From assembly GCA_003445095.1 (NCBI GenBank), contig DLVS01000806.1, forward strand, positions 1 to 8,449: DNA of 8,449 nt. The letters are read 5' to 3'. Under the pieces are notes generated by a model, which saw only the letters and a list, made by a program, of their open reading frames with translations, was not told where the DNA came from and did not search any database. This document shows positions 1 to 7,379 of this stretch, piece by piece; position 1 is the stretch's first letter; every line of letters begins with the position of its first letter. This DNA comes from Verrucomicrobiales bacterium. GTDB taxonomy: Bacteria; Verrucomicrobiota; Verrucomicrobiia; Limisphaerales; UBA9464. Made by a program: the position numbers and the translations under genes.

Positions 1-189
1 AGCGTCCTCATCCAGCCGGAGATCATCGTTTACCCTGCTGACCTGGACCGAGACTTCACGACCGCACCGTTTACTTTAGCAAGCGTCAACGCCGAGGTAG
101 GATCTGGCCCAGACAACATCGTAACGTTGAAGGGCATTAATTATAGTGGAGACGGCGGCGGGGCCTGGATGGGAATTGACTATGTTCAG
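1..189 (+). repeat. Protein-coding repeat, copy A (end of a truncated domain unit)
   Basis: This stretch encodes 63 residues that align without gaps to 622-810, with 46 of 63 identical by hand count. The shared core includes 'FTLASVNAEVGSG' and 'WMGIDYVQ'. Only 19 of the 46 shared residues use the same codon, so the duplication is old and held by protein-level selection. The rest of this unit lies left of the window. Confidence 0.85.
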
Positions 190-1017
190 CTCAATCCCCT
201 ACCCGTTCCGGTATTCCCGCTGGCTATTGGCAAGGATGACAACGGGTTCCCGGTCGGCGACGGCGGCGGAGCCAATTCAACGTTCGTTCAGGAAGCGGGC
301 GTCAATGGTTTGCCGGGTAACCCCAGCAACCCGGAAATCGATCAGCAAGCGGACGACGACTATTATTTTGCGGGTATCTACACGAGCGTGATTTCCAGCG
401 TAACCGCCTTGTACGGTCCCTATGAACCCATCGGAATCGTGCCGCGCAATGAAGAGGCCGCCGAGCGAGCATTCGCCGGGTCTGACAACGACCTGCGTTA
501 TCACTTCAATCTTCCCGACTCGCTGAAACCGACCGACAAGATTGCCGTCAAATTCGATGCCGTGAGTTTGCATGAAGACGGGCAAGCCGACCCTCGCTAT
601 GGAATTGAGATCTACTTTAACGGAGTACTGGTCCAACCCGAGCTCGTGATTCACCCGGCGGATTTGGACACCGATTTCACTACCCCAGCGTTTACACTGG
701 CGAGCGTCAATGCGGAGGTCGGTTCCGGAAAGGACAACGTCTTGGCGTTGAAGGGGGTCAACTATAACGCCGATGGCGGTGGAAATTGGATGGGGATTGA
801 CTACGTCCAGGTCGACTTCGAAGTCGCCCCTGAGCTCAAGCTTAGTACACCCAGCATTAGCAACGGAAAAGTGACTCTCACCTGGACAGGCACTGGAAAT
901 TTGGAGTGGGCGCCGACTATCTCGGGGCCCTGGACGCCCATTACCCCTCCGCCGGCCTCTGGCTATACTGAGGACGTCGAAGTCGCGGGCGGCCGATACT
1001 ACCACCTCATCCAGTAG
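1..1017 (+). CDS. Exported beta-domain repeat protein, 5'-truncated (C-terminal 338 aa)
   Basis: The frame is open from the first base to a TAG at 1015-1017, so the true start lies outside the window. The internal TTG at 127 is not a believable start, because homologous repeat sequence continues upstream of it. Visible parts are the tail of one repeat unit (residues 1-63), a complete ~207-residue unit (about 64-270), and a C-terminal module (about 278-338). The unit is rich in Gly, Asp and Asn, carries motifs such as 'RYHFNLP', 'YGIEIYFNG' and 'DGGGNWMGIDYVQ', and looks like an all-beta, possibly carbohydrate-binding-like fold; that fold is inference. The C-terminal module ('GKVTLTWTGTGNLEWAP', then 'GPWTPI') resembles the endings of many large secreted verrucomicrobial proteins, as I recall them. 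There are no catalytic motifs. An extracellular or surface role is likely, but the substrate is unknown. The next gene follows on the same strand after 172 bases. Confidence 0.85.
   Translation, partial: SVLIQPEIIVYPADLDRDFTTAPFTLASVNAEVGSGPDNIVTLKGINYSGDGGGAWMGIDYVQLNPLPVPVFPLAIGKDDNGFPVGDGGGANSTFVQEAGVNGLPGNPSNPEIDQQADDDYYFAGIYTSVISSVTALYGPYEPIGIVPRNEEAAERAFAGSDNDLRYHFNLPDSLKPTDKIAVKFDAVSLHEDGQADPRYGIEIYFNGVLVQPELVIHPADLDTDFTTPAFTLASVNAEVGSGKDNVLALKGVNYNADGGGNWMGIDYVQVDFEVAPELKLSTPSISNGKVTLTWTGTGNLEWAPTISGPWTPITPPPASGYTEDVEVAGGRYYHLIQ
622..810 (+). repeat. Protein-coding repeat, copy B (end of the complete domain unit)
   Basis: This is the second copy of the 63-residue segment at 1-189, offset by exactly 621 bases (207 codons), which sets the repeat period. 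The full unit is about 190-810. Differences are mostly conservative (I/V, L/V, S/N), and the Gly-rich 'DGGG' and 'WMGIDYVQ' cores are unchanged. Confidence 0.85.
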
Positions 1018-1189
1018 CGTCCCAGGATTGTGCAGGTTGTTTGGTCGGTCACACATCGTTCCGATAATTCGGGTCGACCTGAGGTGTTGCCGATCTCGAC
1101 CTGCCGATTGGATAACGCTAAACCCACGCCTAGTTGCTCATCTCATCGGCGCCGCCCGCGGCTGGCCCAAACGAAGTAACACGACTGCC

Positions 1190-3841
1190 GTGATCCCCCG
1201 AGTTCAAGCTGCCGGCACTCGCGCGAGCCTAGCACCAGCTTGTCTCCTCCTGCTCTTTACCATTTGGGGATGGTGTGGGCGCGCAACAACGGCCGACGAT
1301 GACACTAGGATCATCAGCACCCTGGTCGCCTCCGAAGAAACGTGTCTGAAGTTGAATCCGAGAATGAGCGCTCTCTCCCAGGGGCTCCTCCACCTACGAC
1401 TTCCTGGACCGGAATCGCAGGCGCCGACCATCTTCGGCCCCACGGTGAATGTCTCCGACCTCGGTCCGCTACCGCCCATCACCACGACAAATGCCTCCCT
1501 CGTTTCACAGCCATGGCCGGTGGAGATGAAAATGGAACGAGTATCTAAAGTTGACCTCTGGCGCCCGCTGTTGGATGCCGTCTCGAGATTTGAACACGCC
1601 AAGGTCTACGTCATTGATGGAGACCACCCCAATGGCGACATGTTCCGTTTCGAAGCCAACGCCGGCTTCGACGCCTTAGCCTTAATGAAGTCCGGCGAGT
1701 GGCGCTCGCTGCACGGAAAGCTACGATTGAACTGGGAGCGTCCGAAGACCACCGCCGGTGCCCCTGACGATTGGCAAATCACTTCCTGGAAGACTGAGGA
1801 ATTGAGTTGGATCGCCAGCCCCAAACGACTGTTCGTCGAGGCGTTGGATTTGGCCATGCGAGGATCTCAGGAAGCCGCGAAGTTGCGACGGTCCCTGCAT
1901 TACGAAGCCACCGTCAAATACTACCGCGAAGGGATGAAGCAGTTGCCTCACCCCTATTTCGCGCCGATCTCCGTCAACCAAAAGGAGGGCATCGCGGTGG
2001 CCGATGTCAACGGCGACGGGTTCGATGACATCTATATCACAGTTCGACTTGGAAAAAACCTGCTCTTGGTCAACCAAGGGGATGGAACATTTGTGGAGCA
2101 AGCAGCCTTATATAAACTGGATCTCCCTGGCCATACGACTTGCGCGTTGTTTGCTGACTTCGACAACGACGGCGACCTGGACGTAATCCTTGGACGCAGT
2201 TTGCTTCGAACGAGCTACCTGGAAAACCGAAAGGGCGTGTTTTTCCAGCACCCGATTCCCAAGTTTATGCCCATGGCCGTTATTTCCATGTCGGCTGCCG
2301 ATTACAACAAGGACGGTCTGCTGGATGTTTATCTTTGTACCTACCGACCCGCCGCTCCCATTGGTGCCAGTCCGGCCGGAGGTGTGGCCCAAGGCAAGGA
2401 AGGTGATTTTGACTGGCCCGATGAATTCTTCTCCCCCGAGCAGGCCCAGGAATTCCGGCGTCGCCTAGCCGAAAACAAGCAACGCAAGGAGGGAACGGTG
2501 CTCGACCAGATTGGTCCTCCCAATGTCTTACTGATTAACCGAGGCGGCGGGCGTTTCGAGCCAGCGCCAGAAAACAACACGCTGGGCCTGTGGCGTAACA
2601 CCCTTCAGGCTACTTGGAGCGACTACGACGAAGACGGAGATCCTGATCTGTTTGTCGCCAACGATTGGGCGCCCAGCAATCTATTCCGCAACGATGGGGC
2701 GGCCGGCTTCAAGGAGGTGACGGACGACGCTGGCGTCAGTTATTACGGATTCTCGATGGGTGCTTCCTGGGGTGATTATGATAACGACGGTCTGGAGGAC
2801 CTCTACGTCTCAAATATGTATAGTGCGCCCGGCCGCCGCATTACCGCTAAGATCCCTGGGCTGGGCAAAATGTTCCTCGAGTCAGCGGCGGGCAACTGGC
2901 TATACCATCGGGCAGCCAACGGAAAGTTCCTGCAGGTCGCCGGCACGAAGCAGCCGGCGATAACGGTTATGAACGCGGGATGGTCCTGGGGTGGCTGCTT
3001 CGTCGATTTCAATAATGATCGCTACCTCGATCTTTACGTACTGAGTGGCTACTTTACGGCGCCCCAGGAACTTTCCTCGGAACTGGATCTCGAGAGCAAT
3101 CTCTGGCGAACGATGGTGCGCACGGACCAAAACCTCTCCCGCGCCACTTTCCGCTTCTCTCCCGAATGGAAACGAACCCCCGCCCCAGACAATCTAGGAG
3201 CCCAGATTGACGCGCGTTTGACTGGAGTCGATCGGCAAGGTGAAAAAATCCAGGTCCATTCCCTCAACGGGAGTGAGCGCAACCATTACTTCGCCAATTT
3301 AGGTGGCCGCACCTTCGTCGACATTTCCGCCCTTTCCGGGCTGGATAGTCCCGCGGATAGCCGAGGCTTCGCGGTGTTAGATTACGATCGCGATGGATGG
3401 CAAGACGTCGCACTCGTCAACGCCAATCAACCCCTGTTCGATCTCTATCATAATGAAATGCCAGCGGCCGGCATAAGTGGAGGAATGATCGCCCTCCGCT
3501 TCGTTGGGGGGAATCAAACCCCAGCCCCCTCCAAGGAATTCTCGTGCCGCGATGGCTACGGCGCGCGCGTCTCCGTGGATTTGGGCGATGGAAAGATCAT
3601 TCGCGAACATCGCTGCGGCGACGGCTGGTCCACTCAGAATTCCTCCACGATGATCGTGGGCATCGGCGCTCTCAATCAAGTTGCCTCCCTCAGTATAAAA
3701 TGGCCCTCCGGCAGGGTAACCTCCGCGCAATCCATTCCTGAAGGAACTCTCCTCACCGTCTATGAAAACCCGGCTGATTCCCCGTCCGGCACCGCGGTCG
3801 TCAGTGCCCCTTACCGAGTCAGTCCGGTCAAGCGGCGCTGA
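1190..3841 (+). CDS. Exported CRTAC1-like FG-GAP/VCBS propeller protein with C-terminal ASPIC/UnbV domain
   Basis: 883 residues from a GTG start. The frame is open further upstream (TTG at 1028), but GTG 1190 places a good signal peptide at the N-terminus: Arg4/Arg12, hydrophobic 'LAPACLLLLFTIWGW', likely cut after 'ATTA' near residue 36. No strong Shine-Dalgarno is present. Residues ~120-205 form an unassigned alpha+beta domain with a 'WQITSW' strand, possibly NTF2-like (inference). Seven FG-GAP motifs with Asp-rich calcium loops lie at about 270, 321, 369, 476, 527, 604 and 729 (for example 'DFDNDGDLD' and 'DYDNDGLED'). Six of the seven keep the loop Gly, and together they fit a seven-bladed integrin-type propeller. 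Insertions follow blades 3 and 6. Residues ~789-851 ('GYGARVSV', 'STQNSS', 'IKWPSGRV') are a clear ASPIC/UnbV domain. The family is extracellular and thought to bind ligands or partners; no enzyme motif is seen. It faces another propeller gene tail to tail. Confidence 0.9.
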   Translation: MIPRVQAAGTRASLAPACLLLLFTIWGWCGRATTADDDTRIISTLVASEETCLKLNPRMSALSQGLLHLRLPGPESQAPTIFGPTVNVSDLGPLPPITTTNASLVSQPWPVEMKMERVSKVDLWRPLLDAVSRFEHAKVYVIDGDHPNGDMFRFEANAGFDALALMKSGEWRSLHGKLRLNWERPKTTAGAPDDWQITSWKTEELSWIASPKRLFVEALDLAMRGSQEAAKLRRSLHYEATVKYYREGMKQLPHPYFAPISVNQKEGIAVADVNGDGFDDIYITVRLGKNLLLVNQGDGTFVEQAALYKLDLPGHTTCALFADFDNDGDLDVILGRSLLRTSYLENRKGVFFQHPIPKFMPMAVISMSAADYNKDGLLDVYLCTYRPAAPIGASPAGGVAQGKEGDFDWPDEFFSPEQAQEFRRRLAENKQRKEGTVLDQIGPPNVLLINRGGGRFEPAPENNTLGLWRNTLQATWSDYDEDGDPDLFVANDWAPSNLFRNDGAAGFKEVTDDAGVSYYGFSMGASWGDYDNDGLEDLYVSNMYSAPGRRITAKIPGLGKMFLESAAGNWLYHRAANGKFLQVAGTKQPAITVMNAGWSWGGCFVDFNNDRYLDLYVLSGYFTAPQELSSELDLESNLWRTMVRTDQNLSRATFRFSPEWKRTPAPDNLGAQIDARLTGVDRQGEKIQVHSLNGSERNHYFANLGGRTFVDISALSGLDSPADSRGFAVLDYDRDGWQDVALVNANQPLFDLYHNEMPAAGISGGMIALRFVGGNQTPAPSKEFSCRDGYGARVSVDLGDGKIIREHRCGDGWSTQNSSTMIVGIGALNQVASLSIKWPSGRVTSAQSIPEGTLLTVYENPADSPSGTAVVSAPYRVSPVKRR

Positions 3842-3918
3842 CCCAAAGTGGCTTCTTCGGTTGTTTCCACTCGCCTGCCAACGCTCAGAAACCAGGATTT
3901 TAACTAGCGCTCGGGTCG
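3842..3918. other. Convergent intergenic gap (77 bases)
   Basis: This gap separates the stop codons of two convergent large genes. It holds a weak five-base stem (AGTGG at 3847-3851 with CCACT at 3867-3871, 15-base loop) but no stem followed by a T-run on either strand. I see no convincing intrinsic terminator, so termination may be Rho-dependent or the two transcripts may overlap at their 3' ends. Confidence 0.5.
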
Positions 3919-6900
3919 TTATTTTGGGAGCCCTGCTCCAGCGCTGGCAGTTTCTTTGAGAACCCGACCTTCGACCCAGCGCGTGTTGTATTTTTGGTGA
4001 AGCTCGTCACTAGGAAACGGAGGCCGCTTCTCCCGGCCATAGAGTTGATCGTTCATGCCGTGGAATGGCAGCGGCTCAACTTCCGTGCCCGCGGCGACAT
4101 GGAAGTCCGAATCCTTGTCCCAGCCATCAACATAAAGGAAGAATTCACGGACGTTTCCCGCCGGCTTGGCGGGCATTGAACTCACCGGGAATTTAAGCGT
4201 CAGTTCATCACCACCGTTGATCAGTGCCAGCCCCTCGTCGCGCGCGGCAATCAACTCCGTAACGTCACCATAACGCGTGCACCACCCGCCCGGCGTGAGG
4301 GTCCAGACTGAATTCACACCGACGGCATCGTAGTCTGGTGTGAGAGGCCAATCGGCCGGAAGGACTTCCAGCTCGCTGAAACCGCGGAAATGAAGGTCGG
4401 CTTCGCTGGGTTTGATGAAGGTGATTTTGGTTTGCGCGTCGGCTTTCTTCTCCATCAGTGCGATGCGGTCCCAATGAATCTCAAAAGCCGCCTTCAATCT
4501 TAGACGGCGCGTGTCTGCTTCCAATTTTCCCTCCAGATCAACCAGAATGGTTTTGGTCTTTCCGGCCGGAGCTCCCACGACCACGTCCACGGGCCTCCAG
4601 CTTCCCGGACTAATTTCCGCTTCGAGAGTGGGAAACGGAAACGGGAGCGAAGGGTCCTGGGCAGCGGCCATATTCGCCATACCACCGCCAAAGCGCAGCC
4701 AGCCGTTTAACAGCAGCACAAACGGTACTTTTCCCGTCAAAGGACCGAAATCGAGCACCACGCCGTAAGGCTCAGCGAGGCCGCGGAGCTGGGGACTGCG
4801 CAGTTGTGGAGGCGACACGCGTTGGCCATCCACAGACTTCAGGGCGGCCGTAACCTCCTGACCGTCCAATCGCTCCGCTCGGCGCAAATGGTGTTCGCGA
4901 TGTAGCGTCAGGAGCATGCCCGGTGGAAAGGGTTTGCCTGGCCGAAGCTTGTCCGTGGAATGCACCTCGGTGCCTGGCTCATGATCCACGGCCACCAGTT
5001 TCGCCTCATCAAGGTAAAGCACCTCGCGAAGTTCCTCGGTGATTTGCAACTGATAGGTCCCATCTCTCGGCGGGAAGGTCACCTCGTTTGCGATCCAAAC
5101 GAATTCTTCGGGATCGGCCTCGATATAGCGGGCCTCCGCCATCGGCAAACCGAGCGGCGCCGATCCTAATATATCAGTAACAAACCGAAAGCCCTTCCCA
5201 TCCCATGCATAGAGATAAGGACAGGAGCCTTCCTGGAGGGTCAACTCCGAGGCAAAGATCGGAACTTTGCACTCGAACGGCGTCTCGGCGGAACCTTGGG
5301 GCCAGTTAAACCAATGGACCAAAAACGAATCCAGCGTCTGATGCTTCCCCACGCCGACCTCGACGGGCAAGCTGTGCACCGTCCGAATTAGGCGCAGTCC
5401 GCCCGTCTCGATCTCGATCTTGCAGCCAATCCCGCTGGCGTTGGAGCGGTTTCCGACCAGTTGCACTTTGATTTGGGAATTGGCGTTCCCACCGTCATTG
5501 CGCAGATATCGAAGCCCTCCCTTGGCCAGCGCAACAATAACATCGGAATCGCAGTCCAGGTCGAAATCGGCGAAGTGGATTTCTGATACCGCGCCACCAT
5601 CCCATTGATCGAGGCCGAGTTGGGCCGTTTTTTCCTCAAAGCCGGAAAGACCGAGATTACGCCATACCCGGAGCTTTTCTCCGATAGCCCAAAGATCTAG
5701 CCAGCCATCATTATCGTAATCAACCGAGACCAACTGACGGAGATCTGCCTTTCCGCTGTCTGCGACCTCCTTTCGTTCTCTGCCGTTGAAGCAAACGCTG
5801 AGCTTCCCCTCGTTCACGATCGCCATATCCGGCCGAAGATCGTTATCGAAGTCGCCGGACGTGAACACTGTGCCCGCGATCCAATTCGTCGGCTCGCGGG
5901 GTACCAGCGGTCCCCCGCGCTGCTTTTCCAAGAGCAATGGGAGTCCTGCTTGGCGGCTTAGGATCAAGTCGGTGTTCCCGTCCCGATTCCAGTCCTCCAT
6001 CCTTACCGTCTGGGCATTGTGAAGGGAAGCGGGAACACCGGAGGTGCGCGTCACGTCGTTGAACAGTAACGGACTCGATTGGCGATAGATTCGCGCCTCG
6101 TGGCTGTCGCTCGTTACGGCCACCAAATCCAGTTTTCCCGCAAAATCCAAGTCCATCAATATTCCATCGACCGCGCTTAACCCCTTCAGACCACTGGCCG
6201 ACGAAACATCGGTCACTGAGCCATTCGTCCCGAACTGGAAGAGATGGCTGCCTCCGTTCCCCAGGACAACAATATCGTCGAACCGGTCATTTTGGAGATC
6301 GCCGACTAACATTTTGGTATATCTGGAGCCCGGGCGGCCCGGGTAACGGGCGTCTACCGGATGAAAAGTACCATTGGTATTCGCCAGCAACCGAAAGCCT
6401 TGATCATTTTCGCTCGCGACGAAGCTGTTCCAACCTGAATGGGTCGGATCAATCACTCCGATCGGGCCAGAGAATCTCTGCGCCGCGCTGCCCAAAACCT
6501 CCGCCGTCGCATCGACAAACTTGATGGAAATTCCCGCTTTCTCCGGCTGGTCCAACTTAAACGGAACCCGTGGCTGAGTGTACTTGCACCGCTCGAAGGT
6601 CGCGGCACCCACCGTAGGCCCACCTCCTTCAACATTCGCCTGGTGAAGTTGGAGTTCTTGATTGGCCTCCTCTTGCCGTCCTGCTCGGATCAGCGCCTGA
6701 GCCAGCAGATACCGAGGTCCTGAGTGCAATCGGTTGGGGTCTAGCACTAGTCCTTCCCGGAGCGCAGAAATGGCGGCGTCCCATTGGTTCAACCCCATCC
6801 TCGCCAAACCGAGTTGAAAGAGCGTCGCCGTTTCTCCGGGATCAATCTTCTTCGCGTTCTCCAGGGCTTTGACCGCTTCCTCCGAGTTAGCGAGGCGAAG

Positions 6901-7263
6901 GTAGGCTGAACCTTTCACGAAGTAGGCCGCGGCGGAATTGGGCTCGAGTTTCAATACTTCATTAGCCTCCTGAATCGCCAAGGCGGCCCTGCCCTGTACC
7001 AAATAACAATTGGCCAGGTTCAATCGTAAATCGATATCGCCGGGTACTAGCGCCTCCGCTTGTTTATAGATAGTCAACGCATTGGTGGCATCGCCCTGGA
7101 CGAGGTAATTCTTTCCGACGTTCATCAGACTCAGGAACTGATCCGAAGGATTGCTCAAAGCCGAGGAAGGTTGGCGTGCCGGACCCGACGGGTGCCGCTC
7201 GCATCCCACAAAATGGAACGACAGCACAAGCAAGCCCGCCAATTGAGCAAGGCACCTGAACAT
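3919..7263 (-). CDS. Large lipoprotein: TPR array, degenerate FG-GAP propeller, ASPIC-like segment and conserved-looking C-terminal module
   Basis: 1114 residues. ATG 7263 is preferred over an upstream TTG (7305) because TAAGG sits 8 bases before it and it begins a lipoprotein signal peptide: 'LAGLLVLSFHFVGC', lipidated Cys21, with Glu at +2, so outer-membrane sorting is plausible. Five TPR-type helical hairpins cover ~43-213 (for example 'YKQAEALVPGD' and 'AKKIDPGETA'). FG-GAP-type motifs recur every ~50 residues at about 270, 320, 369, 422, 469, 513 and 564, which fits a seven-bladed propeller. Only two loops (~422 and ~513) keep the full Asp-rich calcium signature with Gly. Residues ~597-657 look like a diverged ASPIC/UnbV domain ('GIGCKIEIETGG', 'VHWFNWPQG'). 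Residues ~682-1097 are a large module of unknown function with 'YLYAWDGKGFRFVTDILG', 'HWDRIAL', 'RYGDVTEL', 'LYVDGWDKD' and 'EPLPFHGM'. Similar tails occur, as I recall, in large acidobacterial proteins. It is probably a surface scaffold or binding protein; no catalytic motif is recognised. Confidence 0.88.
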   Translation of the reverse strand: MFRCLAQLAGLLVLSFHFVGCERHPSGPARQPSSALSNPSDQFLSLMNVGKNYLVQGDATNALTIYKQAEALVPGDIDLRLNLANCYLVQGRAALAIQEANEVLKLEPNSAAAYFVKGSAYLRLANSEEAVKALENAKKIDPGETATLFQLGLARMGLNQWDAAISALREGLVLDPNRLHSGPRYLLAQALIRAGRQEEANQELQLHQANVEGGGPTVGAATFERCKYTQPRVPFKLDQPEKAGISIKFVDATAEVLGSAAQRFSGPIGVIDPTHSGWNSFVASENDQGFRLLANTNGTFHPVDARYPGRPGSRYTKMLVGDLQNDRFDDIVVLGNGGSHLFQFGTNGSVTDVSSASGLKGLSAVDGILMDLDFAGKLDLVAVTSDSHEARIYRQSSPLLFNDVTRTSGVPASLHNAQTVRMEDWNRDGNTDLILSRQAGLPLLLEKQRGGPLVPREPTNWIAGTVFTSGDFDNDLRPDMAIVNEGKLSVCFNGRERKEVADSGKADLRQLVSVDYDNDGWLDLWAIGEKLRVWRNLGLSGFEEKTAQLGLDQWDGGAVSEIHFADFDLDCDSDVIVALAKGGLRYLRNDGGNANSQIKVQLVGNRSNASGIGCKIEIETGGLRLIRTVHSLPVEVGVGKHQTLDSFLVHWFNWPQGSAETPFECKVPIFASELTLQEGSCPYLYAWDGKGFRFVTDILGSAPLGLPMAEARYIEADPEEFVWIANEVTFPPRDGTYQLQITEELREVLYLDEAKLVAVDHEPGTEVHSTDKLRPGKPFPPGMLLTLHREHHLRRAERLDGQEVTAALKSVDGQRVSPPQLRSPQLRGLAEPYGVVLDFGPLTGKVPFVLLLNGWLRFGGGMANMAAAQDPSLPFPFPTLEAEISPGSWRPVDVVVGAPAGKTKTILVDLEGKLEADTRRLRLKAAFEIHWDRIALMEKKADAQTKITFIKPSEADLHFRGFSELEVLPADWPLTPDYDAVGVNSVWTLTPGGWCTRYGDVTELIAARDEGLALINGGDELTLKFPVSSMPAKPAGNVREFFLYVDGWDKDSDFHVAAGTEVEPLPFHGMNDQLYGREKRPPFPSDELHQKYNTRWVEGRVLKETASAGAGLPK

Positions 7264-7379
7264 CGGGCAAACCTTATAGACGCCGATATGCCCTTGGCCA
7301 GACAAGGCTTCAGCCGGCCTAATCTGCCTGGCTGGGCCGTCGGATTGTCAGCCGGTGGGACTCGGTGGTCTCCTAAGGC
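7264..7379. promoter_or_regulatory. Divergent intergenic region between lipoprotein and aminotransferase genes
   Basis: These 116 bases must carry the 5' signals of both divergent genes unless their promoters lie inside the neighbouring genes. It contains short dyads: CCTTG/CAAGG at 7292-7296 and 7303-7307 (six-base loop), CAGCC/GGCTG at 7311-7315 and 7330-7334, and a competing CGGCC/GGCCG at 7315-7319 and 7335-7339. CAGCCGG is repeated directly at 7311 and 7349. No convincing -35/-10 pair is visible, so the region is called by position and the promoter itself is not located. Confidence 0.4.
7272..7276 (-). promoter_or_regulatory. Shine-Dalgarno site of the lipoprotein gene
   Basis: The minus strand reads TAAGG here, followed by 8 bases and then ATG at 7263. 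This spacing is normal and decides the start in favour of ATG 7263 over the upstream TTG at 7305. Confidence 0.6.

Noticed and set aside
277..1056. 259-codon open frame on the minus strand opposite the repeat-protein gene
   Set aside because: It is antisense to a frame with clear protein-level repeat conservation. Its translation is Arg-rich, has no recognisable motif and reads like a GC-driven shadow.
1070..1103. Eight-pair stem (GGTCGA/TCGACC core) between the first two genes as a terminator
   Set aside because: The loop is 18 bases and no T-run follows on either strand, so it does not look like an intrinsic terminator.
1087..1116. Possible -35 TTGCCG and -10 GATAAC with an 18-base spacer upstream of the CRTAC1-like gene
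   Set aside because: Each box matches only four of six sigma-70 consensus bases, and promoter rules for this phylum are uncertain; a match this weak is expected by chance.
1028..1189. In-frame upstream extension of the CRTAC1-like gene from TTG 1028
   Set aside because: It would put 54 Arg/Cys-rich residues ahead of a good signal peptide. The extension has no family-like sequence, so GTG 1190 is preferred.
3906..3947. Repeated AGCGCT and the palindrome CCAGCGCTGG near the end of the minus-strand gene
   Set aside because: The palindrome lies inside the final codons of the lipoprotein gene. The pairing loop is long and no T-run follows, so it is probably chance in GC-rich sequence.
4782..4822. 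Small internal peptide duplication ('PPQLRSPQLRG') in the lipoprotein
   Set aside because: It is only about five residues repeated once, too short to support a claim of repeat expansion.
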